DNA from: Periplaneta americana
Lineage: Eukaryota > Arthropoda > Insecta > Blattodea > Blattidae
Direction: 5' to 3'
DNA length: 64,000 bases
Assembly (NCBI RefSeq): GCF_040183065.1
Contig: NC_091119.1
Location: forward strand, 206,605,298-206,669,297
A program made the translations under genes and the position numbers. Below the pieces are notes generated by a model. The model had not been told where the DNA came from and made no database searches. It saw only the letters and a program-made list of their open reading frames with translations. Below, in pieces: positions 35,101-49,830 of this stretch (positions within the stretch are counted from its first letter, which is position 1; each line of letters begins with the position of its first letter).

Positions 35101-36660
35101 CCTCGGAAAAAATCAATACTTTCGCGTCTGCGCACATCTCACAATTCAGTTCAGTTCGCACATAACCATAAGAAGACCTAATTTTGAATAATTTCAAGTT
35201 AGAAATATGGTCGAGCATAAAAAGTCGTATGAAACTTGCCTATAATGGTAATTAAGACGCTAGTATGAAAATTATGAAACTCGCTTGCGCTCGTTTCATA
35301 AACAAACATACTTGCGTCTTAATTGCTACCATTATAGGCTCGTTGCATAATGTACTAATATTGTATTGTATCGTATCGTATCATATCATATATCATATCA
35401 TATCACATCATATATCATATCATATCATATCATATATCATATCATATCATATATCATATCATATCATATATCACATCATATCATATCATATCATATTATA
35501 TAATATTATATATTACTTAAAAAGTGTGCTGATAACGTACGTACGTAAGTAAGTTTTTAATTTGTTGTGGGAGCTCTTGAATCTCAGGAGGAACAACTTT
35601 TACAACAGCGCAACATAATCTGCTTCGCTCATTACCCAATTTTTTTGCATTGCATTTATTACATATGTATTTTAACACGATTCAATTGAGCATAGTTAAA
35701 ATTTGAATTATAAAATAATGGATTGCTAAGCTAACGTACTATTACTGCATACTAAATCAATACACTCGCATTGTTCGTTAATTATCTGAGATGAAAATGA
35801 ATGTGTACATAAACACTATTTTAAGATATACAGGAAACGAATATACAGAATAGCCTATCAAGTTCTCTGTGCATAAGAGCCTATTTTAATCTTACCTGTC
35901 CTCGATTCACTCAGAAGTTACTGTAATAACATTATAGCATTATGTCCATATAGAGAAACTACAGTTTCCAATGATGAAATATTCATTAATTATACAAATC
36001 GGTTAATTTAGCTTCCGATATTACTTCATACAAACACAGAAACATTCTCTGTAGGCTATGTTTAATAGCTTTCGTTTGTTCTTGTCCAAGGCCCCTTATA
36101 GACGAAGTCACTTGTTTTTATTTCATTACAGCCCGTTAGGTGGCATTGTTATTTTAATTTTAAAACACATTTATCTCATTAAATATCAGTCCCATAACAA
36201 TTTTGCTTAGAATAAAACTTATCGGAAATCATTTTTAAAGAAACTTTTGTTATGTAATATTTTAATGAACCTTAATAATACGGGAGATATTTCGATTTAT
36301 TTAATTCAAACCCCCTTATAACCCCCCTTTTAAATATAGTGCTTTGAATGTCATATAGCCTAAAATCTAAGTTACAACGAACGTAATTTATATTCCAGTT
36401 TTCATATAAATCGGTCCAGCCATTATCGCGTGAAAAGGTAACAAACATCCAGACACACAGACCGACAGACAGACAGACAGACAGACAGACATACATACAT
36501 ACATACATACATACATACATACATACATACATACAAAAAAAATTTCAAAAAAAAAGTTTTTCGGTTTCAGGATGGTTAAATATATATGTTAACACTAATT
36601 ATTTTTGGAAAACCGAAAATTACCAGAAAAATTTTGCTTACAGATTTATTATTAGTATAG

Positions 36661-36714
<54 letters not shown>

Positions 36715-38701
36715 TGAACAGAGCATAGGTTATTATGACACTAAGAACAAGAAACCGTGGTTTGATGAAGATTGTTGCATGGTAGTAGAAAGAAGGAAAC
36801 AGGCAAAATTGAAATTCTTACAGGATTCAGTTGAGGCGAATAGAGATAATTATTTCAATAAAAGACGGGAAGCAAGTCGTACACTTAGGAATAAAAAGAG
36901 AGGTTACTTGAAGGAAAAACTGAATGAGGTAGAAACAAACAGTAAGAATAAAAACATTCGAGATTTATATAAGGGTATAAAGGAATTTAAGAACGGATAT
37001 CAGCCAAGGGTAAACGTGATCAAGGATGAGAATGGTGACTTGCTTGCAGACTCTTCATCAATCCTAAACAGATGGAAAAACTATTTTGCGCAACTACTAA
37101 ATGTACATAGGCCAAATAGAAATGATCGGGACGAAATTGAAATACAAACTGCTGAGCCACTTTCTGAAGTCGAAATTGCGATAGCAACTCTGAAAAATTA
37201 TAAGTCTCCAGGTATCGATCAAATTCCAGCAGAATTAATACAAGAGGGTGGAAGTGCATTATCTAGCGAAATTTATAAACCTGTACTTGCTATTTGGGAA
37301 AAGGAAATTGTACCAGATCAATGGAAGGAGTCCATAATCGTACCTATCTTTAAAAAGGGGGACAAGACTAACTGTAGTAACTTTCGAGGAATATCACTTT
37401 TGTTGACGTCGTACAATATTTTGTCCAATATTCTTATGAGAAGATTAACTCCATATGTAGATGAAATTATTTGGGATCATCAGTGTGGTTTTAGGCGTAG
37501 TAGATCAACTATTGACTAGATATTTTGTATTCGACAGATATTGGAGAAAAAATGGGAGTATAAGGGTAGAGTGCATCAGTTATTCATAGATTTCAAAAAG
37601 GCATATGACTCGGTTAAGAGAGAAGTTTTGTATGATATTCTTATTGAATTTGGTATTCCCAAGAAACTAGTACGATTAATTAAAATGTCTCAGTGAAACG
37701 TACAGCAGAATTCGTATAGGTCAGTTTCTGTCAGATGCGTTTCCAATTCACTGTGGGCTAAAGTAAGGAGATGCACTATTACCTTTACTTTTTAACTTTG
37801 CTCTAGAGTATGCCATTAGGAAAGTCTAGGATAACAGAGAGGGTTTGGAATTGAACGGGTTACATCAGCTGCTTGTCTATGCGGATGACGTGAATATGTT
37901 AGGAGAAAATCCACAAACAATTAGGGAAAACACGGGAATTTTATTGGAAGCAAGTAAAGAGATAGGGTTGGAAGTAAATCCCGAAAAGACAAAGTATATG
38001 ATTATGTCTCGTGACCAGAATATTGTACGAAATGGAAATATAAAAATTGGAAATTTATCTTTTGAAGAGGTGGAGAAGTTCAAATATCTGGGAGCAACAG
38101 TAACAAATATAAATAATACTCGGGAGGAAATTAAACACAGAATAAATATGGGAAATGCGTGTTATTATTCGGTTGAGAAGCTTTTATCATCCAGTCTGTT
38201 GTCAAAAAATCTGAAAGTTAGAATTTCTAAAACAGTTATATTACCGGTTGTTCTGTATGGTTGTGAAACTTGGACTCTCACTTTGAGAGAGGAACAGAGA
38301 CTACGGGTGTTTGAGAATAAGATTCTTAGGAAAATATTTGGGGTTAAGAGGGATGAAGTTACAGGAGAATGGAGAAAGTTACATAACACAGAATTGCACG
38401 CATTGTATTCTTCACCTGACATAATTAGGAACATTAAATCCAGACGTTTGAGATGGGCAGGGCATGTAGCACGTATGGGCGAATCCAGAAATGCATATTA
38501 TAGAGTGTTAGTTGGGAGGCCGGAGGGAAAAAGACGTTTAGGGAGGCCGAGACGTAGATGGGAAGATAATATTAAAATGGATTTGAGGTAGGTGGGATAT
38601 GATGATAGAGAATGGATTAATTTTGCTCAGAATAGGGACCGATGGCGGGCTTATGTGAGGGCGGCAATGAACCTTCGGGTTCCTTAAAGGCCAGTAAGTA
38701 G

Positions 38702-38759
<58 letters not shown>

Positions 38760-40507
38760 AGAGTTGACCAGTCTCATAGGCTAGTGGTCAGAGCTCCTGA
38801 CTACAGTTCCTTAAAGGGGAATATTCCTGTATTCGTTCATGGATAGTCATAGGTTTAAGAGCTCTTCTGGCACTTCATAATCATCCTATCATAATATCAT
38901 CGGGGCAGCTTAACTCCGTCTTCCAGGCGCCCCAACCTCAGAAGTGGGTTACAAATAAGCCATTGCTAGGAGAGACCAGAAATGTCAAATGAAAACCTGG
39001 GGGCAAGGGATAAAAGAATTATTATTATAGAATGATTGATACTTGGAATGTGACAAGTCTGTGTAGAAAAGAAGGGGTACCATTAGTAGCAAAAGAACTA
39101 GCTAGATGTGCAAACAATAGACTTTGTGGGAGTGGCTAAAAGAGTGAAGAAAGTTACACAACGCAGAACTGCACGCATTGTATTGTTCATGTAACATAAT
39201 TAGGAGCATTAAATCCAGACGTTTGATATGGGCAGGGCATGCAGCATGTAAGGATGAAACCAGAAATGCATATAGAGCAGCGGTCATCAGAACACTGCAT
39301 TCTCGGGCTAGCGTTTCTTACCCGCAGATCTCTTACAGCACCAGCGTGCATTTGTGGCCGCTGGCGGGTATGCTTCCTCCTGGACGAGGGTGCACACTGC
39401 TTACCCGTAACCAATTTCAACGAGTGCTGACGACCACTGATATAGAGTGTTAGTTGCGAAGCCGGAGAGAAAAAGACCTTTGGGGGGGGGGGGGGCCGAG
39501 AATGGCAGAATAATATTAACATTGATTTGAGAGAGATGGGATATGAGGTAGAGACTGGACTGATCTTGCTCAGGATAGAGACCGATGGCAGATTTATGTG
39601 AGGGCGGCAATGAACTCCGGGTTCTTTAAAAGCCGTAAGTACACTTAACGACAAAAAGAATGGACCGCGGACAATTTCTAAGCTCCAGATACATACATTG
39701 CGCATGCTCGTCTCGTCAAAGCCGTAGTTCACTAGGTAACACATAATTAAACCATTTAAATTTGCTGTATTTTGTTTAAGAGTCTAAAAATATGTTATGA
39801 AATCAAATGTAGAGTTGATTCTAGATACATCAGGGCCCTTGAAGTGTGAAATAATAATAACATCGATAAATACAAAATTAACCGAAGCGAATATGAACTG
39901 GAAAACCATGTATTATGCCGAAACGATATTAACAGTCTCAGTAGTGTAAGTCGCTGCGACATTGGTCTGTTGAACGAGTGAAGGCTGGTTCACAATAAAC
40001 CGGCAACGGAAACGACAACGAGAACGAAAACGGAAATAATGCTAAAATAAATGCAATTAAATGGGAGCATTCACAAATAACTATTGTGAATACTCATATT
40101 CAAAAACACATATTTTAACATTATTTCCGTTCCCGTTTTCGTTCTCGTTTCTGTTTCCGGTTTATTGTGAACCAGCCTTTAATAGTAGTAGCTCAAGGTT
40201 GGAATCTCCCACAATCTTCTTTTTTTAATAACAAATTTGCGATTACATATGTCTCGCAAAGCAATATTTATCTTAGAATATGTCCAAACTCTAATAAATA
40301 ATAAACCTCCCTCTCTCTTGCAAGCCAACTTGTAAGGTTGACTACATTGTAGACGGACGACTTTCAATGAAGAGACACCACAGCAATGCCTAGAAGTGCG
40401 TTGCGTTTACACGAGTGAACCGCGCGATAGAACTTAGCATTTCTATCGACCAAGAGTCGGCCCATTCTTTTTGCCGCTAAGTGTACAGTCAATATTATTT
40501 TTACAAC

Positions 40508-40546
<39 letters not shown>

Positions 40547-43500
40547 TACTACACTAAATAATATTATTATTTTTACGCACATCACAAAAGTTTGGAAACA
40601 TATATTGTGTTATAGTGGTAAACATGTTTAATAACATTCCTCTTTGGTTTTCATATTCATTATTATCATCTCCTTTGACGTTATTGGTATTTTAACCGGT
40701 ATGGCATAGTTGCGCCCCGCGGTCAATTGGGAGGCCTAGGCATGGCATAATTGCGCCCCGAAGAAATCAGGTAGCAGATGAGACATGGCATAGTTGCGCC
40801 CCGATGAGCGTAGTACACACGAAAGTGATTGTCATAATATAAAGAAATTACTTACAAATATTACAGTGATAGCTGCATTGAAATCAGGTAGGACTAGCAT
40901 ATGATCAATTTTGCTATTTAAAATAACACTTTTTTATTGATCACACACAATAAATGAACTGCATTTTTTGTTTGTACATCGATATCTTAACCCTACGGTA
41001 CAGGGTTTCGAAAATTGAAACTTAGAACCATTATCAATTATTAACTCTTCACCATTTTCACCAAACTTAACATTCATTTTAAATTAACCTCACTATACGC
41101 CACAGACGGTGTGAAAATCACTAATAAAATGTCAAGACTGCTAAGGCCCCATATTCCAACGGCTCACTCATTTGAATATGTCAGTTAATAAAGTACTGCC
41201 AACTTCATGGTGTTCATTTTAACGGTAGGCTATTGATAATCACTGCATAAACAGTAGAAAAACAGTTAATAAAGTACTGCCAACTTCATGGTGTTCATTT
41301 TAACGGTAGGCTATCGATAATCATTGCATAAACAGTAGAAAAACAGTTAATAAAGTACTGCCAACTTCATGGTGTTCATTTTAACGGTAGGCTATCGATA
41401 ATCATTGCATAAACAGTAGAAAAACAGTTAATAAAATACTGCCAACTTCATGGTGTTCATTTTAACGGTAGGCTATCGATAATCATTGCATAAACAGTAG
41501 AAAAACAGTTAATAAAGTACTGCCAACTTCATGGTGTTCATTTTAACGGTAGGCTATCGATAATCATTGCATAAACAGTAGAAAAACAGTTAATAAAGTA
41601 CTCCCAACTTCATGGTGTTCATTTTAACGGTAGGCTATCGATAATCATTGCATAAACAGTAGAAAAACAGTTAATAAAATACTGCCAACTTCATGGTGTT
41701 CATTTTAACGGTAGGCTATCGATAATCATTGCATAAACAGTAGAAAAACAGTTAATAAAGTACTCCCAACTTCATGGTGTTCATTTTAACGGTAGGCTAT
41801 CGATAATCATTGCATAAACAGTAGAAAAACAGTTAATAAAATACTGCCAACTTCATGGTGTTCATTTTAACGGTAGGCTATTGATAATCACTGCATAAAC
41901 AGTAGAAAAACAGTTAATAAAGTACTGCCAACTTCATGGTGTTCATTTTAACGGTAGGCTATTGATAATCATTGCATAAACAGTAGAAAAACAGTTAATA
42001 AAGTACTGCCAACTTCATGGTGTTCATTTTAACGGTAGGCTATCGATAATCATTGCATAAACAGTAGAAAAACAGTTAATAAAATACTGCCAACTTCATG
42101 GTGTTCATTTTAACGGTAGGCTATTGATAATCACTGCATAAACAGTAGAAAAACAGTTAATAAAGTACTGCCAACTTCATGGTGTTCATTTTAACGGTAG
42201 GCTATTGATAATCATTGCATAAACAGTAGAAAAACAGTTAATAAAGTACTGCCAACTTCATGGTGTTCATTTTAACGGTAGGCTATCGATAATCATTGCA
42301 TAAACAGTAGAAAAACAGTTAATAAAATACTGCCAACTTCATGGTGTTCATTTTAACGGTATCGATAATGAATATAAATCGAATAAGAAATCAATAAGGT
42401 TGGTTGATTACGGGGGTCGAGTTCCCGTAGTGTCTTTTTCTGTACCTATTTCATCGGGGCGCAACTATGCCATGACCTTTTTTTCTACCTGAAGGGAACG
42501 GGGCGCAACTATGCCATGCCTTTTTCTCTACCTGATGGGAACGGGACGCAACTATGCCCACAAAACAGGGACCCTTTTTACATGCTGCATTTTATCTGAC
42601 CGTGTGGCGCAACTATGCCCTTATATTTTAACAATAGCAATGAAAAGAAAATGACAGACATTAATAGGGCAATAAGCTTCAAATAAGTTATCCGTAAGTG
42701 TGAATAGAGTTGTAAAAGTTGAAAATTTAAAATCTGTTTTAATTATCATTAAAATCATTAGTAATGGCACATCGACTACCACCACTTAGGCGAATGCGCA
42801 TCACTGCAAAGTGCGTAGGAGGCCTACCATATCGGGAAACACCTTCTAGTTTCTCCTAGTGGTGCATTGAATACCTGGAGACCTTTACCAAGACATTCAA
42901 TTGAAGGGTTCAGAACCATAGTGGGCCAAGCGCCATTTAATAAAACCGTAGAAAACAAGGATTATTACCATAATTCAACGGAAACATATGGCAAGTAATA
43001 TAAAGTATACACATTAAAACTAAACGATATGTCAATCTTCATTAAATTATGGTATTCACTTAATTTTAAGCCTTGCTTTCTCCGTTTTTAATAAATGGCG
43101 CTTGGCCCACTATGGCTCTGAATAGGGCTGGGGAAGGAGCTGTTCGGTTCGGAGCAGATACTGTGACGTCATTACTCGGTTGAACCGAGTACAGTACAGA
43201 GTACAAATTTGTGGTGGCAGATTTAAAATTTAGATAGATTGAGTCGATTTTAGAACGTACTTTGAAAGTGAAACCAAGCGTGTTTTAAAAGAGTCGTAGT
43301 AATGCACTTTCGCTTTGCAAATTGACGAGAAAAAAGTGCGTTTGCAAATTTCATTTGCGTGATTACAACTATTTGCGGAGTTATTTTGTATGAAAGGCCT
43401 ATTTAACTTTCAGTGTTGTTATATATGACAGACGAAATAAAATTGATGAAATAATTTATAATACTAACAGCTAATAAATTAACATGTGAGGTAAACGTTA

Positions 43501-45123
43501 AACGCTGCAGCTAATTAAAAAAGAAGATAGAAAGAAACGGACTCCACGAAGCGCTGCCTAAAACACTTAAAAATAACACACAGAATTATTTACTACTAGC
43601 CGTACCCGTGCGCTCCGCTGCACCCGTTACAAATAAATATAAAGTAATTACATAATTAAAATAGGACATTTGATCCAGGGAACATTCGTGTTTGATAGAA
43701 GGATAAATCGTTTAATATGTTACTTCATTTAAATTGCATCCAAATAATTAAAATGCGATCATTTTGGTCCAGAGACACTCATTTGGTGCAATGACAATTC
43801 CTTTAATATGTTTCTTAATTTTTATTACATGCAACCATAGTTTAATGAAGATTGACATCATTTAGATTTAATGTGTAGCCTATGCTTTATTTTACTTGTT
43901 ATAGGTTTCCATTGAATTATGGTATTAACTTAATTTTAACCCTTGTTTTCTAACGTATTCAGTGGGCGCTTGGCCCACTATGGTTCCGAACCCTTCAAAT
44001 AACTTAAATTATATTATATAATATTACATATATTATATTATATTATATTATATTATATTATATTATATTATATTATATTATATTATATTATATTACAGTA
44101 TATTACATTACATTACATTACATTATATTATATTATATCAGAAGTTACTGTAATAACTTTATAGCATTATTTCCATCTAGAGAAACTACACTTTCCAATG
44201 GTGAAATAATAATTAATTATACAAATCGGTTAATTTAGCTTCTGATATTACTTCATACAAACACAGAAACATTCTCTGTAGGCTATCTTTCATAGCTTTC
44301 GATTGTTGCTGTCCAAGGCCCCTTATATACGAAATCATTTGTTTTTTATTTCATTATACGGCCTTAAATGACAGTTATTTTAATTTTAAAACTCCTTTAT
44401 CTCATTAAATATCAGTCCTATCAAAATTTTTGTAAGAATAAAACTTATCGAAACTTATTTTTAAAGAAACTTTTGTTATGTAACATTTTTCACAAAAATC
44501 AATAATAAGCGAGATATTTCGATTTATTTAATTCAGGCCCCCTTATAACCACCCTTTTAAATAATGTATTTTGAAGCCATATAGCCTAAAATCTAAGTTA
44601 CAACGAACTTAATTTATATTCCAATTTTCATCGAAATCCGTTCAGCCATTATCGCGTGAAAAGGTAACAAACATACAGACAGACAGACAGACAGACAGAC
44701 ATACAAACAAAAATTTCAAAAAAGCGATTTTCGGTTTCAGGGTGGTTAATTATATATGTTAGGACCAATTATTTTTGGAAAATCGAAAATTACCAGAAAA
44801 ATTTCGGCTACAGATTTATTATTAGTATAGATTAGGGAGAGTGGATAAAATAATCAATAAAACGTGGAATCTTAAACTGAAGAACATAAGGTTTATTTAT
44901 TTTAAAACATTACTAGCCTTCAATACAACCATGTTCTCTTTGGTGAGGAGTAATATTATTGATAAATTAAAGTAATTAGGTAACATAATTCGTAGAAATA
45001 AATACAAATAAAATTATGACTGATGAGGTATCACAAATCCAATAAACACAAATAGAAGAAAAATATAATGCACTTCCTTTTTTAACATTTTTAATATTAA
45101 TCAAACACTCTAATATGATGATC

Positions 45124-45160
<37 letters not shown>

Positions 45161-46057
45161 TAACAATACTTGTGGCTTTTAAGGAACCCGGAGGTTCATT
45201 GCCGCCCTCACATAAACCTGCCATCGGTCCCTATTCTGAGCAAGATTAATCCAATCTCTATAATCATATCTCACCTCCCTCAAATACATTTCAATAGTAT
45301 TCTCCCATTTACGTCTCGGCCTCCCCAAAGGTATTATTTCCTCCGGCCTCTCAACTAACACTCTATATGCATTTCTGGATTCGCCCATACGTGCTAAATG
45401 CCCTGCCCATCTCAAACGTCTGGATTTAATGTTCCTAATAATGTCAGGTGAAGAATACAATGTATGCAGTTCTGCGTTGTGTAACTTTCTCCATTCTCCT
45501 GTAACTTCATTCTTCTTAGCCCCAACTATTTTCCTAAGCATCTTATTCCCAAACACCCTTAACCTCTGTTCCTCTCTCAAAGCGAGAGTCCAAGTTTCAC
45601 AACTATATAAAAGAACCGGTAATATAATTGTTTTATAAATTCTAACTTTTAGCTTTTCTAAGAGAAGATTGGATGATAAAAGCTTCTCAACCGAATAATA
45701 ACACGCATTTCCCATATTTATTCTACGTTTAATTTCCTCATGAGTGTCATTTATATTTGTTACTGTTGCTCCAAGATATTTGAATTTTTCCAGCTCTTCA
45801 AAGGATAAATTTCCAACAATTATATTTCCATTTCGTACAATATTCTAGTCACGAGACATAATCATATACCTTGTCTTTTCGGAATTTACTTTCACACCTA
45901 TCTCTTTACTTGCTTCAAGTAAAATTCCCGTGTTTTCCCTAATTTTTTGTGTATTTTCTCCTAATATAGTCACGTCATCCGCATAAACAAGGAGCTGATG
46001 TAACCCGTTCAATTCCATACTTTGTTATCCTGGACTTCAATAGTAATAATAATAATA

Positions 46058-46098
<41 letters not shown>

Positions 46099-47588
46099 TA
46101 TTATTATTATGTACAGTACAGTAATATGTTCAGACTGTCAGTGTTCATTAGGCCCACTTGACAGGTCATATAATAGGATGAACTCCTCTTCAATACTAGA
46201 GGTCTTTCAGCCTGCCTTGTGGATAAGGAAATAATTTGTCCTGCACCAGAAAATATTTAAATACAACAGTACCTACGTTGTTGTCTGCTAGAACTAAGTA
46301 AAACACGTGAACTCTGTTTCAACGTTTGAACTGACCGGTAACGGCTACGGTTAACCGAGCAACTTCGGTGCTCCGCTGCCAAGCACATAAACCGATAGAA
46401 TCGAGTAACTCAACAGTTCTACTTGCTCCGTCCCCAGCTCTAGCTCTGAACCCTTCAATTAGTCTCCAACAGACCTCGAGAAGGACGGCCACGGTAACTA
46501 CACCAGAGCAAGATCTCTACATTTATTTATTGGCTCGAAGGAGGTCAACAATATTAATGCCACGGAAGTTCAAAAGATCCTACAACCAATTATTGGAAGA
46601 CATATTGTACAGCCACACAAACCATCAGAAACCGTCTTTATGAAGTCAGTCTGCATGCTAGATTACTTGGCGAGCACCTTCGTTGACCAGACAACACAGA
46701 ATTGCAAGATTGAGATGGGCAAGAGAACATGAAAACCGGTGGAACTGTGTACTGTTGTAGGATGAAACCAGAATTTGTTTTAATCCAGATTCAGGACGAA
46801 TTCTCATCTGGAAAGAGTCGGGTAACGTTGCAAGATTTCGCCATGCAGTTACACATTACAAACAAGGTGAAGGTTCCATCATGTTTTGGGGTAGCATCAT
46901 ACACATCTCATGCCAGTCGAGGGTAATATGACGGCAATATTGTATTACAACCAGATTCTGGAAACCATCGTTGAGTCATTTCAAAGACAGTTTGGCGGTG
47001 GATTAATTTTCCAAGATGATAATGCTAGGGAACACCCAGCAAGACGTGTGGATGAGTTCTTCGATCATGCTCATGTCAGGAGAATGGAGTGGCCAGCATG
47101 TTCACCTGACATGAACCCGATAGAGCATGCTTGGGATAGGCTCAAAGTCTTCATTCGACAACGCAATTCTCCTGTGCATACTGTCGAAGTCCTCCGAGAA
47201 ACCGCTGTTGAAGAGTGAGACCATCTTGATCAGTAGGTACTTGATGACTCTATTAGCAGTATGCCAAGACGTATTGCTGCATTGATTCAAGCCGAGGGGG
47301 TGTAACCAATTAATGATACTCTAAAAAATGTGGTTTCACGGTCAATTCATATCAAAGCCAAATTGTGATGTTTCTCCATTAAATTATTCAATTTGTTTAT
47401 TTAGTCGTCTTATGAAATTTTAAGAGTTTAATCAATAAAAATTATCAAATAAATTCATTTTTCAAATAAGTTAAATTATTTTATTAGTTAGGCCTACATT
47501 CAGTAGTTTTAAAGAAAACTCTAAGAAAAAGTTGCAAAACTTGAAAAATAGGATATTTTCAAACCTTTTGTGCTGCTGCTGTTACTGC

Positions 47589-47628
<40 letters not shown>

Positions 47629-48541
47629 TTTATTACGGTCTATTATTTCATCTGACAATCAATGAAGAAATACTTGATTTTTTAACATTGGCTAAGTTGT
47701 AAATGTTTATAATATAACACAGTGGAGTTTAAAAAAAGTACCTATAATATATTATCACTTTTTCATCTTAGATTAAATATTAGTTATGATCTTATATTAA
47801 TACACTTTATCCAACATAAGGCTAAGATCCTAATGCAATTTTCATGTAATTAATATTATCATTATTACTTGTATTACTGATGGCGTAGAAGACAAAGCCC
47901 CGATGGCCTTAACACCACCAGAATAAATAAATTTATTACCATTATTACTATTACTGTTATTGTTGTTATGAATATTACTATTACTATTATTATTGTTGTT
48001 AATAATATTACTATTATTATTATTATTGTTGTTAATAATATTACTATTACTATTATTATTGTTGTTAATAATATTACTATTACTATTATTATTGTTGTTA
48101 ATAATATTACTATTACTATTATTATTATTGTTGTTAATAATATTACTATTACTATTATTATTGTTGTTAATAATATTACTATTACTATTATTATTGTTGT
48201 TAATAATATTACTATTATTATTATTATTATTGTTGTTATGAATATTACTATTACTATTATTATTGTTGTTAATAATATTACTATTACTATTATTATTGTT
48301 GTTATGAATATTACTATTACTATTATTATTGTTGTTATGAATATTACTATTACTATTATTATTGTTGTTAATAATATTACTATTACTATTATTATTGTTG
48401 TTAATAATATTACTATTACTATTATTATTGTTGTTAATAATATTACTATTACTATTATTATTGTTGTTAATAATATTACTATTACTATTATTATTGTTGT
48501 TAATAATATTACTATTATTATTATTGTTATTATTATTGTTA

Positions 48542-48595
<54 letters not shown>

Positions 48596-49773
48596 TTCTT
48601 TGTGCTCTAAATTTTGTACCATTTCATCTTTTTTCGAAACCTAAACGACGTTTGATTTCCCATTTCCCACCACGTCTTTATATTTGTAAGAATGTTCTTG
48701 CATGTAGCCCCACGCTTACATCTGTGGACCTTCCAATTTCAATGGGTATTCTTAAAAGTAAGGAGTTTGGAACAAAATGTAGTCAGACACGAATAAAATG
48801 TTTCCACACTTTCCGTATGGAGCGGCTGTGGGCTGGAAGCACTACGTCATCATGTGGCGAAGTCGAACACCACCCAACTTCAGACTTGACGAATTCAAGA
48901 TGAAGTTAAATCACGTTCTTGAGTAAGACCCTATATTAATAATATCTGCATCTCACGCATATCACAGCTGTTGAGTCCTCTTGTACTGTGAGTCCTAAAA
49001 CTGGAGACATACAGTACTTAATACAGATATTCGATACACTCTGCTAGTGCCATTAAATCCCTTAATATAGATAAATCACTAGCAGCGTAAAATGTAATTT
49101 TAGCGCTTCCTTGTCGATTTACGATGAGGTCATAGATTTTCTCCAGCTGTCCTCTGGACTTGCAAGGCCAGTAATATTGATCAATTTACTCACTATATTT
49201 TATCTATAGTTGCAATATGTGGGTGACTATGTCTGTCTGGGTCAGCTTTTATCATTCAACCACAAAATGGGCAAAGAAGTAGAGGCGAGAATGGCTCAAG
49301 CTTGGGAAGTCACTGAAATTCATAGTCCTAGAATGTAAACTGAGATTACAGGCACTCCACACTTGTGTCCTGTCAATGCTGTTATTTAGATGTCAGACTT
49401 GGTCCCTTACAAAAAGACATGGAAGCAAGCCAAAGAAGAACATAAATTAAAGTATTGAACACAAAAATAAGAGACAGGATTTCTAAAAAGGAACTCCAAG
49501 AATTTACAGCTCCAGAGTGCAAAGGTCAGTGTGCTGCAACCATGAAGTGAAAGAGGGGAGGACAAGTGACGAAACAAAACAGGAGAGATGGGTACAGGCA
49601 ACCAGCATGTGGGGCCAATACACAGGCCAGAGTATCCAAGCAGGGCCTTGGAAGGAACTAGAACATAGAATAAAAAATATAACGTGATCAGACGTCCTGT
49701 TTTGAGAGGGGGAGTCCCGTTACAAAATGGAAGAAACTATTTTTGTTGAACAATGTTCCAAAGTTAAATTATG

Positions 49774-49830
<57 letters not shown>

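Larger units (their letters stand above)
33868..36661 (-). mobile_element. Helitron copy 1, 3'-truncated and interrupted
   Basis: 33868-33950 (AATATAAAGTAATTATTACA) and 35917-36661 (TCAGAAGTTACTGTAATAAC to TTATTATTAGTATAG) match the front and rear of the Helitron at 43596-44831. Between them lie TATTA arrays, a SINE, a LINE fragment, a dispersed repeat and a TATCA array. The CTAG end is missing. Confidence 0.65.
43596..44831 (-). mobile_element. Non-autonomous Helitron copy 2, both ends present
   Basis: Read on the minus strand it starts TCTATACTAATAATAAATCT and ends with GTGC...GCAC hairpin sequence then CTAG, inserted between A and T. These are the diagnostic Helitron ends. It contains a nested MITE (43844-43999), TATTA and CAGA repeats, and no Rep/helicase. 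Confidence 0.8.

Noticed and set aside
36272-36532. [11 protein letters not shown] on the minus strand
   Set aside because: Translation of the CATA microsatellite inside a Helitron.
47968-48903. 311-codon ORF, the longest in the window, with repeated [11 protein letters not shown]
   Set aside because: The 33-bp minisatellite lacks stops in frame; the remainder has no family likeness.
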